From: a virus
IMG/VR virus record: IMGVR_UViG_3300022682_000016
Coordinates: 1-64,000 of that record
Length of the DNA stretch: 64,000 nucleotides
Reading direction: 5' to 3' (one strand)
Shown here: in pieces, positions 14,039-22,922 of the stretch
Layout of the letters: every line of letters starts with the position of its first letter
Position numbering within the stretch: position 1 is the first letter of the stretch
Notes under the pieces: model-generated
Told to the model about the DNA's origin: nothing
Database searches by the model: none
What the model saw: only the letters and a program-made list of their open reading frames with translations
Program-made: the position numbers and the translations under genes

Positions 14039-16192
14039 ATGCTAGCTGAGCAACAATTTGGTTTACTCCTAGACTCAATACCTAAAAAATCTGGAAACGG
14101 ATACATATTAGTAGCATCCACAACGTATGGATCTACTATACGTCTACACACATATAGTGATTTCTCTCTAAAATTATCAAAAGAAATTGTTTATGAGTAC
14201 TCCTACATTGAAAAAGAAATTCCAGAAACTAATGGGGCAACATTTAACATACTGAAAAGTGTTCCGAAACGGGTAGCCACAATTACTGAAAGAGGTCTTA
14301 ATGGAAGGGAGCTTACTGAAAGACTCTATAAATGGTATGAAACTAGAGGACTAACCTCCTTACTAAAAAATGTTCAATACTCAACAGATCTTCTCGAAAA
14401 TGCTGGTACTAAATATTTAACAAATAATGACCGATTTAAAAAGTATGATGGTCAAGATGATGTTTGGGATAGAATAGATGTGTTAGCAACAGAACTGTCA
14501 CAGTACTATAAAGACTGCCCAGAAAGAGCTACTGAGTTCTTACCCACCTATAATGCTAAATACGATACTCAAGACCATATAAATGCTTATTCAGATAATA
14601 ATGATGAGCAATTTACTGACCATATGACTAGCTCTAATCGATATTACCAAACAAAACTGTCCCACATAACTGTAGGTGGTAAAGTAAAAGATTCAAGAAT
14701 AACTTCCCTAATTCGTAAAAAATCAGATGTTTTGGATGAAAATGGAAATCCTATAAATATTAACAATTTCCCAAAGAGTGGTATAAATAGTAATGTAGAT
14801 TCCGTATTTGCCTATACTTGTTATCGGGAAAGGCATATTTCTGAGTTCTACATATACTTTGCCTTAGCTACCTATTTAAAACGGTCAAGAAGATTTCCAA
14901 ATGGAAAATTTAACTACGTCTATGATTTCTTATCAAAATTTATGGGAAAGATACGCCTAAAGTGGGGTATTAAAGCAGTACTTATTCACATGTCCAGAAT
15001 AGGTATGATAAAAATTGAAGGAAATCCGAAAAAATCGAAAAATATTAAAAAAGATGCTATTATAAGCATCTTATCTCAATCCCATTATGTAAAAAAATGG
15101 GAAACTGTTTGGAATACAAAACAAATACGTTATGGACGTAATAAAGAGTTGAGAGTACGGTACCGGGGAAAATGGGTTGAAGGAAAATCTATACAGCTAT
15201 CTAATAAGTTAGGTACACCAATAGTTAATTTAGCAGCCAAATCTCCAAATGCAGCTAAAGTATTGTTGACTCATAGACCGTATACAGATCTCCATTTCCC
15301 AAAAACTGCTAAGTTGGATACTGGATTCATTAATTTGTTATTGGCAAAATCAGCTGACCAAAAAGCATTTCTTTATGAGATGATACTATCCTCCTGGAAC
15401 TATTCAGTTTCTCGTCAAAGGATCAGTAATAATCTTCATTTAGTTGAGAGTACTCAATATCAATATGAGAGGATGAATAAACATTTCTTAAAAAGGTATA
15501 ACCATACAGAAATACCAAAAGACATGTTTAATAAGTTTGACGAAGCTACAAAAGTTCTTATAGAAGAAGAAATTAGAAAAAAAGGTAAGTTTAAACGTTT
15601 ACCAAATGGAACGATTTTTAGACAGGAAGGAAATACTTACGCATCTTCAAGAATTACTTGGAGGTCTTCCCGAAAAGCGGCAAGGCTGAGATTGAGTCCC
15701 AAACAAATAAAGACCTGGTTGGCTACTCGACCATTCTTTACTAGCAGTATGTCAAATAATAACAAAACTATTAGCAAATCACCAAAATTTCTAACAGTTA
15801 ATGACGAACTGCTAACTAATGGACAATTTCAGCAGCTTACAAGCACATTTGTCACTACTAAGAAAGATGTCACTTCCCGTAAGTATTTCGCACTGTCTAA
15901 AAGAGGCATAAACGCTGTATCTACTAACCAAAACCACTGGGGATGGTTCCAACCATTAATGTCCTATGCAAGCAACGGAGACGTGCTCCTGCCAGGCGTG
16001 GTAGAACCTCTCAATCCTTGGACATTCAAAAAAGACTTCAATGTTCATGTTAGACGAAACTACTCTCCAAACACAGTTTCAGAAATTTCTAAAAAAGTTA
16101 CTTCTGAAGTTAGAAGAGTTAAAAAATCTATGGAAGAATACTACAAGTCTAATCAGTGTATTGGTACAGGTACAGGTCTTAAATTTCTCTGA
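14039..16192 (+). CDS. Large basic protein of unknown function, possible DNA-binding
   Basis: A 717-residue, Lys/Arg/Tyr/Asn-rich protein that I cannot place in a family. Residues about 285-345 (helices with ISEFYIYFALATYLK, KWGIKAVLIHMSRIGMIKI) resemble a winged-helix domain as found in phage and plasmid replication initiators. The C-terminal third is strongly basic. There is no signal peptide. No ribosome site precedes the ATG, but a promoter 7 nt upstream suggests a leaderless mRNA. Downstream lies a cluster of short direct and inverted repeats, so a replication or partition role is conceivable but unproven. Confidence 0.6.
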   Translation: MLAEQQFGLLLDSIPKKSGNGYILVASTTYGSTIRLHTYSDFSLKLSKEIVYEYSYIEKEIPETNGATFNILKSVPKRVATITERGLNGRELTERLYKWYETRGLTSLLKNVQYSTDLLENAGTKYLTNNDRFKKYDGQDDVWDRIDVLATELSQYYKDCPERATEFLPTYNAKYDTQDHINAYSDNNDEQFTDHMTSSNRYYQTKLSHITVGGKVKDSRITSLIRKKSDVLDENGNPININNFPKSGINSNVDSVFAYTCYRERHISEFYIYFALATYLKRSRRFPNGKFNYVYDFLSKFMGKIRLKWGIKAVLIHMSRIGMIKIEGNPKKSKNIKKDAIISILSQSHYVKKWETVWNTKQIRYGRNKELRVRYRGKWVEGKSIQLSNKLGTPIVNLAAKSPNAAKVLLTHRPYTDLHFPKTAKLDTGFINLLLAKSADQKAFLYEMILSSWNYSVSRQRISNNLHLVESTQYQYERMNKHFLKRYNHTEIPKDMFNKFDEATKVLIEEEIRKKGKFKRLPNGTIFRQEGNTYASSRITWRSSRKAARLRLSPKQIKTWLATRPFFTSSMSNNNKTISKSPKFLTVNDELLTNGQFQQLTSTFVTTKKDVTSRKYFALSKRGINAVSTNQNHWGWFQPLMSYASNGDVLLPGVVEPLNPWTFKKDFNVHVRRNYSPNTVSEISKKVTSEVRRVKKSMEEYYKSNQCIGTGTGLKFL

Positions 16193-16440
16193 GCGCAAGC
16201 GAAGAATATTATATAGTAAGAATGTTAATTCTTTTCTTTTTTATAAGAGAAGTTATGATAGGTTTATTTAAAAAGAATCATTAAGTATATTATTCTTAAG
16301 TAAGGTTTAAGTAATAACGTATAATTTAAGTAAGGTTACAATAGTAAATCAGATACTTCATCAGGACTTAAAAGCTGATTTTAGCTGATACTACTTGTCA
16401 GTATCTACTAAGCAGTGTCTACTAAGTTGTAAGTAGACAG
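16193..16440. repeat. Gene-free AT-rich region with iteron-like repeats
   Basis: No gene is seen here. TTAAGTAA occurs at 16296-16303, 16307-16314 and 16326-16333, the first and third inside a 12-mer ending AAGGTT. The 14-mers CAGTATCTACTAAG (16399-16412) and CAGTGTCTACTAAG (16413-16426) are in tandem. GTCTACT (16417-16423) forms an inverted repeat with AGTAGAC (16432-16438). By hand count the sequence is only about 23% GC at 16261-16380. Clustered short repeats in AT-rich DNA beside a possible DNA-binding protein suggest an origin or regulator-binding array. Confidence 0.4.
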
Positions 16441-16441
16441 G

Positions 16442-16894
16442 TGCTTTTCAAAGAATATCCGAACAGGATGTTTTTACGCGGTCGGTGGTGTACGTGGAAG
16501 TCTGGAATGGAATGACTTTTGCAATATGAGCCTTCCAGTCCCCTCCATCGAAAAGCAGCACGAAATTGTCCGGGAATACCAAACCATTGTTGACCGGATT
16601 AAGCTTAACGAGACACTCAATAAAAAGCTGGAAGAAACCGCCCAGGCGATTTATAAACATTGGTTCGTAGATTTCGAATTCCCCATCTCCAAAGAGTACG
16701 CCAACCAAATCGGCAAGCAGGAACTTGAAGGAAAGCCCTATAAATCCAATGGCGGTAAGATGGTTTGGAATGATGAGTTGGAACAGGATGTCCCGGAAGG
16801 GTGGATACAAAAGGCTCTATCTGGAATTGTAAACACCCAAAAGGCTTGTCTTTGGAGGCAAACCTCTGCGAAGCAGAAAAACACCTATTGGTAA
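16442..16894 (+). pseudogene. hsdS: Fragment of a type I restriction specificity subunit (HsdS)
   Basis: The frame reads GGVRGSLEWNDFCNM-SLPVPSIEKQHEIV, the block that ends a target-recognition domain and starts the conserved HsdS spacer helix. It continues with IYKHWFVDFEFP and ends at VPEGWI, the start of the next recognition domain. Roughly 130 codons remain of a protein normally near 400 residues. An ATG at 16526 could start an internal product of 122 residues, but no ribosome site supports it. By hand count GC is about 46% at 16441-16620 against about 23% just upstream, which suggests recent capture from a bacterial genome. It probably has no specificity function. Confidence 0.85.
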
Positions 16895-16988
16895 TATTTA
16901 TCAATAAAAGTTACAACGATATGCTAATACTTATCATCCTAGTATTGTCATTATGTAAACAACACTATATTTTGTAGGTAAAAATGAG

Positions 16989-17018
16989 TTGACTTTTTAA
17001 CACAAATTAACATATCTT
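16989..17018 (+). promoter_or_regulatory. Promoter for the replication region
   Basis: TTGACT, 18 bp, TATCTT, 28 bp before the first gene of the long rightward replication block. It lies just after the foreign hsdS fragment. Confidence 0.6.
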
Positions 17019-17045
17019 TAACATTAAGAAAAGCTAGGAGGACTT

Positions 17046-17306
17046 ATGGGTTTTATTTTTATTTTAGTCGGTGTCTTATCAATTATTTTTGGGTTCTTAT
17101 TAGGAACCTTACTACACCACCTAACCACTGCAAAATCTCTTAAAATAGTTTTAGAAGAGCAAAGAGATCTTATCAGTAAATATTCCAAACTTGAAAAAGA
17201 TGTTCGGAATACTTTAGAGAGTGATCCTCTCTACCAGTCAAAAAAGATCTTAGGTGATGTGTATCTAACTAACCAAACTGAAAAACCATCCACTATTTGT
17301 AACTAA
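17046..17306 (+). CDS. Small membrane-anchored coiled-coil protein
   Basis: An 86-residue protein with one N-terminal hydrophobic helix (residues 2-24, Phe/Ile/Leu/Gly) and a charged helical tail (residues 31-60) likely to be a short coiled coil in the cytoplasm. A strong TAGGAGG precedes the ATG. It leads the replication block after a good promoter. It could anchor a replication or nucleoid complex to the membrane, or be a spanin- or Rz-like protein. No specific function can be shown. Confidence 0.6.
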   Translation: MGFIFILVGVLSIIFGFLLGTLLHHLTTAKSLKIVLEEQRDLISKYSKLEKDVRNTLESDPLYQSKKILGDVYLTNQTEKPSTICN

Positions 17307-17313
17307 CAATTTA

Positions 17314-18102
17314 ATGACTTACAAAGAGTTAGATTATATTGTTAATAAATTTCCGTCTGTGGTACCCAATACCAAGGTAGGTGATCGGTACATCCCAGAC
17401 TCTGGAGCGCCTCATCCTTTGTGGGTGTGTCTCCATAAGAATATCCGTATGGGTAGACAGTGGTCTCAACTTAGTGGTGCTGAGAAAGGTCAGATAAGAC
17501 GGGCAGCTGATAAATTATCTGAGGTGCATATCCCATATACTTTTTATGCAAACTATCTTAGTCGCATGGGCAAAACATGGTTTATAAAAAACCCCTTAGC
17601 AGTTACTAAATACAATCCTAAAAAATCAGGGAGTCTAAGTATTCTTGGAGAGTACATCTCCTTAATCATATATCTAATAAAAGTTTTTAAAGAATGTCCA
17701 AATGCTATTCGACTAAATGATAAAGTATACAGTCTACTCCCCAATGCGTATTCTCAAGGACCGTTAAAGTATGTTCATACAGTTATGTTAATAAAAGAGT
17801 GTCTTTTAACTCACAGCATAAATGAGGTGTTAACATTTTTACAAAATAGTTCTGACATTACAGACTTCTGGAATAAGCTGGGATCTTCTGCTGAAAGTAC
17901 CCAAAAGAATCGAGATTTCCAAATAGATTTGTCTAGTGGAAAATGTCCAGAAAACAATATAAAAATTTTACAAAGAGAGCTTAGGATACGTTTAGGAAAA
18001 GAAGATGGGGTGACAAACTCCTCACTTGATAAGTATTTTAAAAGTAGTAATAGGCTGAACGCACAAGGATTAAAAGTAATTTCCGGTGAACGAAAACTCT
18101 AA
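17314..18102 (+). CDS. Hypothetical protein upstream of the helicase loader
   Basis: I do not recognise this 262-residue protein. It is basic and mostly helical, with aromatic clusters near residues 25-40 and 70-90. It ends inside the helicase-loader gene (17-nt overlap), so the two are probably translated together. In phages the gene just ahead of a DnaC-type loader is often an origin-binding or primosome protein. That is inference from position. No Shine-Dalgarno sequence is evident before its ATG, which stands 7 nt after the preceding stop. Confidence 0.6.
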   Translation: MTYKELDYIVNKFPSVVPNTKVGDRYIPDSGAPHPLWVCLHKNIRMGRQWSQLSGAEKGQIRRAADKLSEVHIPYTFYANYLSRMGKTWFIKNPLAVTKYNPKKSGSLSILGEYISLIIYLIKVFKECPNAIRLNDKVYSLLPNAYSQGPLKYVHTVMLIKECLLTHSINEVLTFLQNSSDITDFWNKLGSSAESTQKNRDFQIDLSSGKCPENNIKILQRELRIRLGKEDGVTNSSLDKYFKSSNRLNAQGLKVISGERKL

Positions 18103-18940
18103 TAACCAAAACAGCTTACTAGAATATTATTACAAAATACCCAATTTTATGAAATGGGTAAACCATAATCAATTCTCAGAAATCACTGAGAAGAATGTTG
18201 GTCGATACTATTCATTATTTCAACATGACCTTATCTGCACTAACAAAAAATGTGCTGATTGCGTAGGCACTGTCCCGTTATGGAAAAATGAATCTGATAT
18301 AGTAAATGGTAGAATACAGCAGATTAAATGTTCTTACAGAGAACAGCAGCTTAAAGAGTTGGCTGCTAAAAATACAGCCTCTAAAGCAAAAATACCCCCC
18401 TTGTTTAAAGACGCTACTTACAATAAACTTCCCGAACTTCACAAAGATTCTATAAACATACTAGATAACTATGTCAAACACTTTGATCATATACAGCCCA
18501 GAGGTTTGTATCTGTATTCCGAAAAACATGGTATTGGTAGAACTACTGTGTTATGGATACTTCTGCAAAATCTTTTACGTGAGGGTAAGCTTGTAAATGG
18601 TTTTATAATACATACAACGTCTGTATTTCTAGATCAGCTTCAAAAAGACATTTACACACCTAAGCATTTATTTACTGACCATGCCCTTAATTGTGGTATT
18701 CTTATGTTAGATGATTTTGGTCAGGAAAAATCAAATGTAGGTATTATGACAAAGGTGGCCGGTATTTTAGAAGAGCGTGCATGGAGCAATCTTCCAATAA
18801 TATTAACTTCAACAATTCCTATGGAAGAATATGTTTGGGAAAAACCGCATGAAAAAAGTTTATACTCAAAAATAAAGAAAGCCACACAAACAGTTTTATT
18901 GTATTCTGACGAACCTGATAATGAGGCAATAGAAGACTAG
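18086..18940 (+). CDS. DnaC-like AAA+ helicase loader with altered Walker A
   Basis: A 284-residue AAA+ protein of DnaC/DnaI type. An N-terminal region with Cys residues (C51, C56, C59, C82) may bind zinc. The ATPase core has a P-loop reading GIGRTT (residues 149-154) and the Walker B LMLDDFG (D209, D210). A sensor-1-like LTST follows. The invariant Walker A Lys is Arg (R152), so ATP hydrolysis may be reduced or lost. The start is taken as the GTG at 18086 overlapping the previous gene. A later ATG (18151) would remove the first helix. It sits directly before dnaB, the partner that it should load. Confidence 0.82.
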   Translation: MNENSNNQNSLLEYYYKIPNFMKWVNHNQFSEITEKNVGRYYSLFQHDLICTNKKCADCVGTVPLWKNESDIVNGRIQQIKCSYREQQLKELAAKNTASKAKIPPLFKDATYNKLPELHKDSINILDNYVKHFDHIQPRGLYLYSEKHGIGRTTVLWILLQNLLREGKLVNGFIIHTTSVFLDQLQKDIYTPKHLFTDHALNCGILMLDDFGQEKSNVGIMTKVAGILEERAWSNLPIILTSTIPMEEYVWEKPHEKSLYSKIKKATQTVLLYSDEPDNEAIED

Positions 18941-20311
18941 ATGGATAATAACATTATTGATCTGCAACAATATTCATACCCTCAAGGTGAAGAAGCGGTC
19001 CTAACTACACTGCTAAGAAATCAACATGTCGATTCTATCACTAACCAATGCCAAGAACATTTTTTCTTTAACAATCTTCATAAGCGAGCATTTATAAAAG
19101 CTAAAGAATATGCATATGATATTGGCAAAGGTTGTGTAAACTATTTAGCTGTTCGTAATATGTTACAGGCGGATGGGACTGGAACTAATGCTATTTCTTA
19201 TTTAGATAGTATTATGAATAAAGATTCTCAAGAGTTGCCTGCATTAGACTATTCATTAGAAAGACTAAAAACATTAAGTACTAGAAGAAACTTATTAAGT
19301 GCCTTACAAGAGAAAATGGTACAGGCTCAGGACATGTCTAAAGATATTACTGAATTAGTATCAGACACAGAAAACACCGTGGCAAGTATTGGTCTTGGTA
19401 CTAATAATCTTACAGTAATATCTGGAAAAGATTTAGTTACAAAAAGATATGAAGGAATACATGAAAGATACTATACAAAACCTGTATTTACCGGTTGGGA
19501 TGGGTTTGATGAATATTTATCAGTAGGTTTTGCTCCAGGTAAGCTATCTATCATTGCTGGTCGTACATCTATGGGCAAGAGTTTCTTCAAATCAAACCTA
19601 ATTATAAATATGTGTAATAATGGTGTGGGCGTTGTAAATGTCTGTCCAGAACAGGGGCTACTGTCTGAACACAACCGGATAGACGCCATTATGACCGGGG
19701 TACATTTAAAGAAAATTACCCGCATAAATGAATTAGAAATTGGTGACCCAACATTTGCAATGTTAAAGAAGAATGTGGAAAAAATTGCTCATACATGGAA
19801 CTATGCAGCTGTCCCTGATAGGGACATAAGTGTTGCTGGTATCCGAGCATCTATTAGACAAGCAAGAAGACTCGGAAAGAATCCACAAATTGTGTTTATA
19901 GATTTGTTTGACAGGTTATCAGATGTTAATGTAGGTAAGGATCGGGTAGCTAATATGTCCAGAAAGCTGGGTCAGATTGAACAAATAGCTGACCAAGAAA
20001 ATGTTCACATGTGTCTACTAGTACAAGTAAACAGAGGCCCAGAAAAAAGACCTGATAAAAGACCCTCCTTAAGTGAACTTAGAGAGTGTGGACACTTTGA
20101 ACAAGATGCAGATTTAGTATTCCTCCTATATCGTGAAGGCTATTATTCAAAAGATCCTGATGTTGTTGATAATACTTTAGATGTTCAAATTGCAAAACAA
20201 CGTGATGGCATAATGGGCATCATTTACCAATTCTTTATTTTAGACACTCACACACTACAAATAGCACCTTCAGGAGTCAGAGTGGAAACTCCAAATACTG
20301 GAAGTGATTAA
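18941..20311 (+). CDS. dnaB: Replicative DNA helicase DnaB
   Basis: A 456-residue hexameric 5'-3' helicase. The N-terminal DnaB domain (residues about 8-110) has the typical AVLTTLL start. The RecA-like motor carries Walker A GRTSMGKS (207-214), Walker B VFIDLFD, and the C-terminal LRECGHFEQDADLVFLLYR block. It unwinds the fork ahead of the phage polymerase and recruits primase. Its ATG follows the loader stop directly, without spacing, so the pair forms one unit. All motor motifs are intact. Confidence 0.95.
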   Translation: MDNNIIDLQQYSYPQGEEAVLTTLLRNQHVDSITNQCQEHFFFNNLHKRAFIKAKEYAYDIGKGCVNYLAVRNMLQADGTGTNAISYLDSIMNKDSQELPALDYSLERLKTLSTRRNLLSALQEKMVQAQDMSKDITELVSDTENTVASIGLGTNNLTVISGKDLVTKRYEGIHERYYTKPVFTGWDGFDEYLSVGFAPGKLSIIAGRTSMGKSFFKSNLIINMCNNGVGVVNVCPEQGLLSEHNRIDAIMTGVHLKKITRINELEIGDPTFAMLKKNVEKIAHTWNYAAVPDRDISVAGIRASIRQARRLGKNPQIVFIDLFDRLSDVNVGKDRVANMSRKLGQIEQIADQENVHMCLLVQVNRGPEKRPDKRPSLSELRECGHFEQDADLVFLLYREGYYSKDPDVVDNTLDVQIAKQRDGIMGIIYQFFILDTHTLQIAPSGVRVETPNTGSD

Positions 20312-20320
20312 GGAGAACTT

Positions 20321-20593
20321 ATGGCACTGTATAAGACAAAATTCTCAAACAAACTTTCCTTCGGACCTAAGAAAATGATGTTGGAGCTTGTACGTTGGAA
20401 ATTAAAAGAAGATGTAGAACCGGTCTATTCGGTAGATGAAAATTACGCTTCCAGAGACAATGGGGGTAAAAGAATTGTAACAGTTTCTTTGGGTGAAAAT
20501 GAAATAGCATCTGCACCTAATCAAGAAGAACTGTTCAAAAAAATACTATTATGGGTAGAGAATCCTATTCGTAAAAAGAGTATTATACGTTAA
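20321..20593 (+). CDS. Hypothetical 90-residue basic protein
   Basis: I do not recognise this protein. It is a small Lys-rich protein with a central beta-hairpin-like stretch (GGKRIVTVSLGENEI) and helical ends. AAGGAG precedes the ATG. It lies 9 nt after dnaB and is the last gene before a promoter, so it closes the loader-dnaB operon. Its function is unknown. Confidence 0.6.
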   Translation: MALYKTKFSNKLSFGPKKMMLELVRWKLKEDVEPVYSVDENYASRDNGGKRIVTVSLGENEIASAPNQEELFKKILLWVENPIRKKSIIR

Positions 20594-20616
20594 AATCATG
20601 TTTTTTTATTTTTTTA

Positions 20617-20645
20617 TTGCTTTTATGATAGACATAAGTTATAAT
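20617..20645 (+). promoter_or_regulatory. Promoter before the Ski2-like helicase
   Basis: TTGCTT, 17 bp, and a perfect TATAAT, followed 36 bp later by the ATG of the helicase gene. It lies in a T-rich gap of 88 bp. Confidence 0.65.
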
Positions 20646-20681
20646 TTAACACGAAAGTAAAACCCAACATTTGAGGCGCTT

Positions 20682-22910
20682 ATGAAGATTAGTGGAAATG
20701 TTCACACTCCTACTACAGAAATTTTAGATTTAGAAGATGGGCCTTTTGAAATAGTATCTGATTCCGAACTTAGAGCTTGTCGCACCCCAAACGTAAAATT
20801 AAAATATACAGAATTACCACCAAAATCCACCTTAGAAGAATGTGTAGAGACGTGTAAGTTTCCACACATGAAATTTCCCTTTAAGTATTTTAATCCTCTG
20901 CAATCAGCGTATTTTCCAGAATCTTGTAAGACTGATAATGTGGTTGTTTGCGGTGCTACTTCCGCTGGGAAAACAACTATTGCGGAAATGACAATTGCGC
21001 ATACACTGGAAGAGATGCGTAGAACAGAACCCAACGCTATTGCTGCTTATATATCCCCCTTAAAAGCATTGGCCTCTGAAAAAGAAACTGATTGGAAAGA
21101 TCCTGAGCACGCCTTTTATAAATACAACATTAGTATACTAACCGGTGATTATATATTAACAGATGCTCGGAAAAAGGAATTGGCAGAAGCGGATATTGTG
21201 TGTATGTCCTCAGAAATGATGGGTAGTCGTATTCGCAGAAACAAGACAGAAAAGAATGCTTGGATAAACAATATTCGGGCAATTATAATTGATGAAGCCC
21301 ACCTTCTTACAGTTGGTGACCGAGGCCCTAATTTAGAAGTGGCTATTATGAAATTTACCAAAGTTAATCCTAACTGTAGAGTAATTTTCTTATCAGCCAC
21401 TATGCCCAATGTTGATGATCTAGGTAATTGGTTAACAAAGCTTAATAACAAAAAAACTACTATTGTAAAAAGTGATTATAGACCAGTAAGTCTTGTATGG
21501 AATTTTCATCCGTTTGAATCTAGTTTCTCTTATACCAATACTGAGGAAAACAAAATAAAACTTGGGTTACAAATTATTAATTCATACTACAATGATAAAT
21601 TTATCGCATTTGTACATAGTAAAAATACTGGACGTAAACTATTAAAAATATGTAAAGATGCAGGTATTGCCGTAGAATTTTATAGTGCAGATGTTTCAAA
21701 AGATAAACGAGCAGCTTTAGAAAAATCATTTAAAAGTAAAGATCCTGGATCTATTAGAGTTCTAATATCCACATCCAGTTTGGCTTGGGGTATTAATATG
21801 CCCGCTAGACGAGTGCTTATAGTAGGGTTACATAGAGGGTTAAACCTAGTAGAGTCTTTAGATATTATCCAAATGGGTGGCCGGGCCGGTCGTGTTGGGC
21901 TAGATTCCGCAGGTGATGTCCACGTTTTAGTTAATGAAAACAAACTTATTCAAGAACGAAATTTTTGTAAGCAGATGAAACCTGTCACATCTCAAATAGC
22001 TACGGTACCTTCATTGGCGTTCCACATAGTATCTGAAATAGCTGAAGGGACTGTATATGATTATAAAACAGCTTACAATTGGTATCAACGTTCATTGGCC
22101 CACCATCAAAATTTGTTTTTAATATCTAAACTGGATTGGTCTAGTGCTGAAAACCTGATAGAAGACGTATTAAATCGGCTAGTGGGGTGCGGTGCTGTTA
22201 GAAAAGATTTAACTACTGGAGATCTTAAAGTATCAGCAATTGGAAGAGTAGCTTCATGGTTTTATTTCAATCCGTTTGATGTGTCTGATTGGGCAAATAA
22301 TTTTAAAAAGATTTTAGCATATAATAAACCAACTTTGGCTGATATTGCTTGGGCACTTGGAAATACCGCAACAGCAAAAGAGGACTACGGACTTAAGCGC
22401 CTACCAGATACTATAAAAAAGATTGAATATGATTTAACAGATAACCAGGTCTCTATGTCAGACTCTGTTCGTAAACATGTATTAAGTATTTATTATTTGC
22501 TTAGTGGAAAAGATGCAGAAATTGTTGAGCTTAGAAATACAATGTCTGTTTACCGTATGGATGGTGCTCGGATAGGGCAAGCCTTACCTTTATTAGGTAA
22601 TATTGGACGTTACTTTAAGGGACTCCCCTCTGAAGACTTGTTATTAGAAATACCTTACAGATTGCAGTACGGAATGGGTAATCGTGGTATGGAACTTTTA
22701 GTTCTTCCCGGAGTTGGTGTTAAAACTGCTAAACAGTTAATGTATAACCGAAAAATTTATAGCTGTAAAGAATTGGTAGCTGCTCAAGAAATGGGTCACA
22801 AAGTCTTTACTGATAATAAGTGGGAAAAACTTGCTCCAGTGGCTAAAGAGATTTCTAGAATTGGTCATATCCAATATTTAAAAAATCAGAGTAAATACAA
22901 GAAAGGTTAA
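20682..22910 (+). CDS. Ski2/Hel308-like superfamily 2 helicase
   Basis: A 742-residue helicase. Motif I GATSAGKT is at about residues 91-98, the DEAH box at 204-207, motif III FLSATMP, motif V WGINMPARRV and motif VI QMGGRAGRVG. The C terminus has a helix-hairpin-helix (LPGVGVKTAKQL, near residue 695). This set matches the Ski2/Hel308/Brr2 group, which unwinds stalled forks or structured RNA and is mostly known from archaea and eukaryotes. GAGG precedes the ATG. It is next to the primase, so a role at phage forks is likely. Confidence 0.88.
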   Translation: MKISGNVHTPTTEILDLEDGPFEIVSDSELRACRTPNVKLKYTELPPKSTLEECVETCKFPHMKFPFKYFNPLQSAYFPESCKTDNVVVCGATSAGKTTIAEMTIAHTLEEMRRTEPNAIAAYISPLKALASEKETDWKDPEHAFYKYNISILTGDYILTDARKKELAEADIVCMSSEMMGSRIRRNKTEKNAWINNIRAIIIDEAHLLTVGDRGPNLEVAIMKFTKVNPNCRVIFLSATMPNVDDLGNWLTKLNNKKTTIVKSDYRPVSLVWNFHPFESSFSYTNTEENKIKLGLQIINSYYNDKFIAFVHSKNTGRKLLKICKDAGIAVEFYSADVSKDKRAALEKSFKSKDPGSIRVLISTSSLAWGINMPARRVLIVGLHRGLNLVESLDIIQMGGRAGRVGLDSAGDVHVLVNENKLIQERNFCKQMKPVTSQIATVPSLAFHIVSEIAEGTVYDYKTAYNWYQRSLAHHQNLFLISKLDWSSAENLIEDVLNRLVGCGAVRKDLTTGDLKVSAIGRVASWFYFNPFDVSDWANNFKKILAYNKPTLADIAWALGNTATAKEDYGLKRLPDTIKKIEYDLTDNQVSMSDSVRKHVLSIYYLLSGKDAEIVELRNTMSVYRMDGARIGQALPLLGNIGRYFKGLPSEDLLLEIPYRLQYGMGNRGMELLVLPGVGVKTAKQLMYNRKIYSCKELVAAQEMGHKVFTDNKWEKLAPVAKEISRIGHIQYLKNQSKYKKG

Positions 22911-22922
22911 TTTTTGGAAGCC

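Noticed and set aside
16448-16904. Minus-strand frames across the hsdS fragment
   Set aside because: The plus strand clearly encodes HsdS motifs. The minus frames are shadows produced by the higher GC content.
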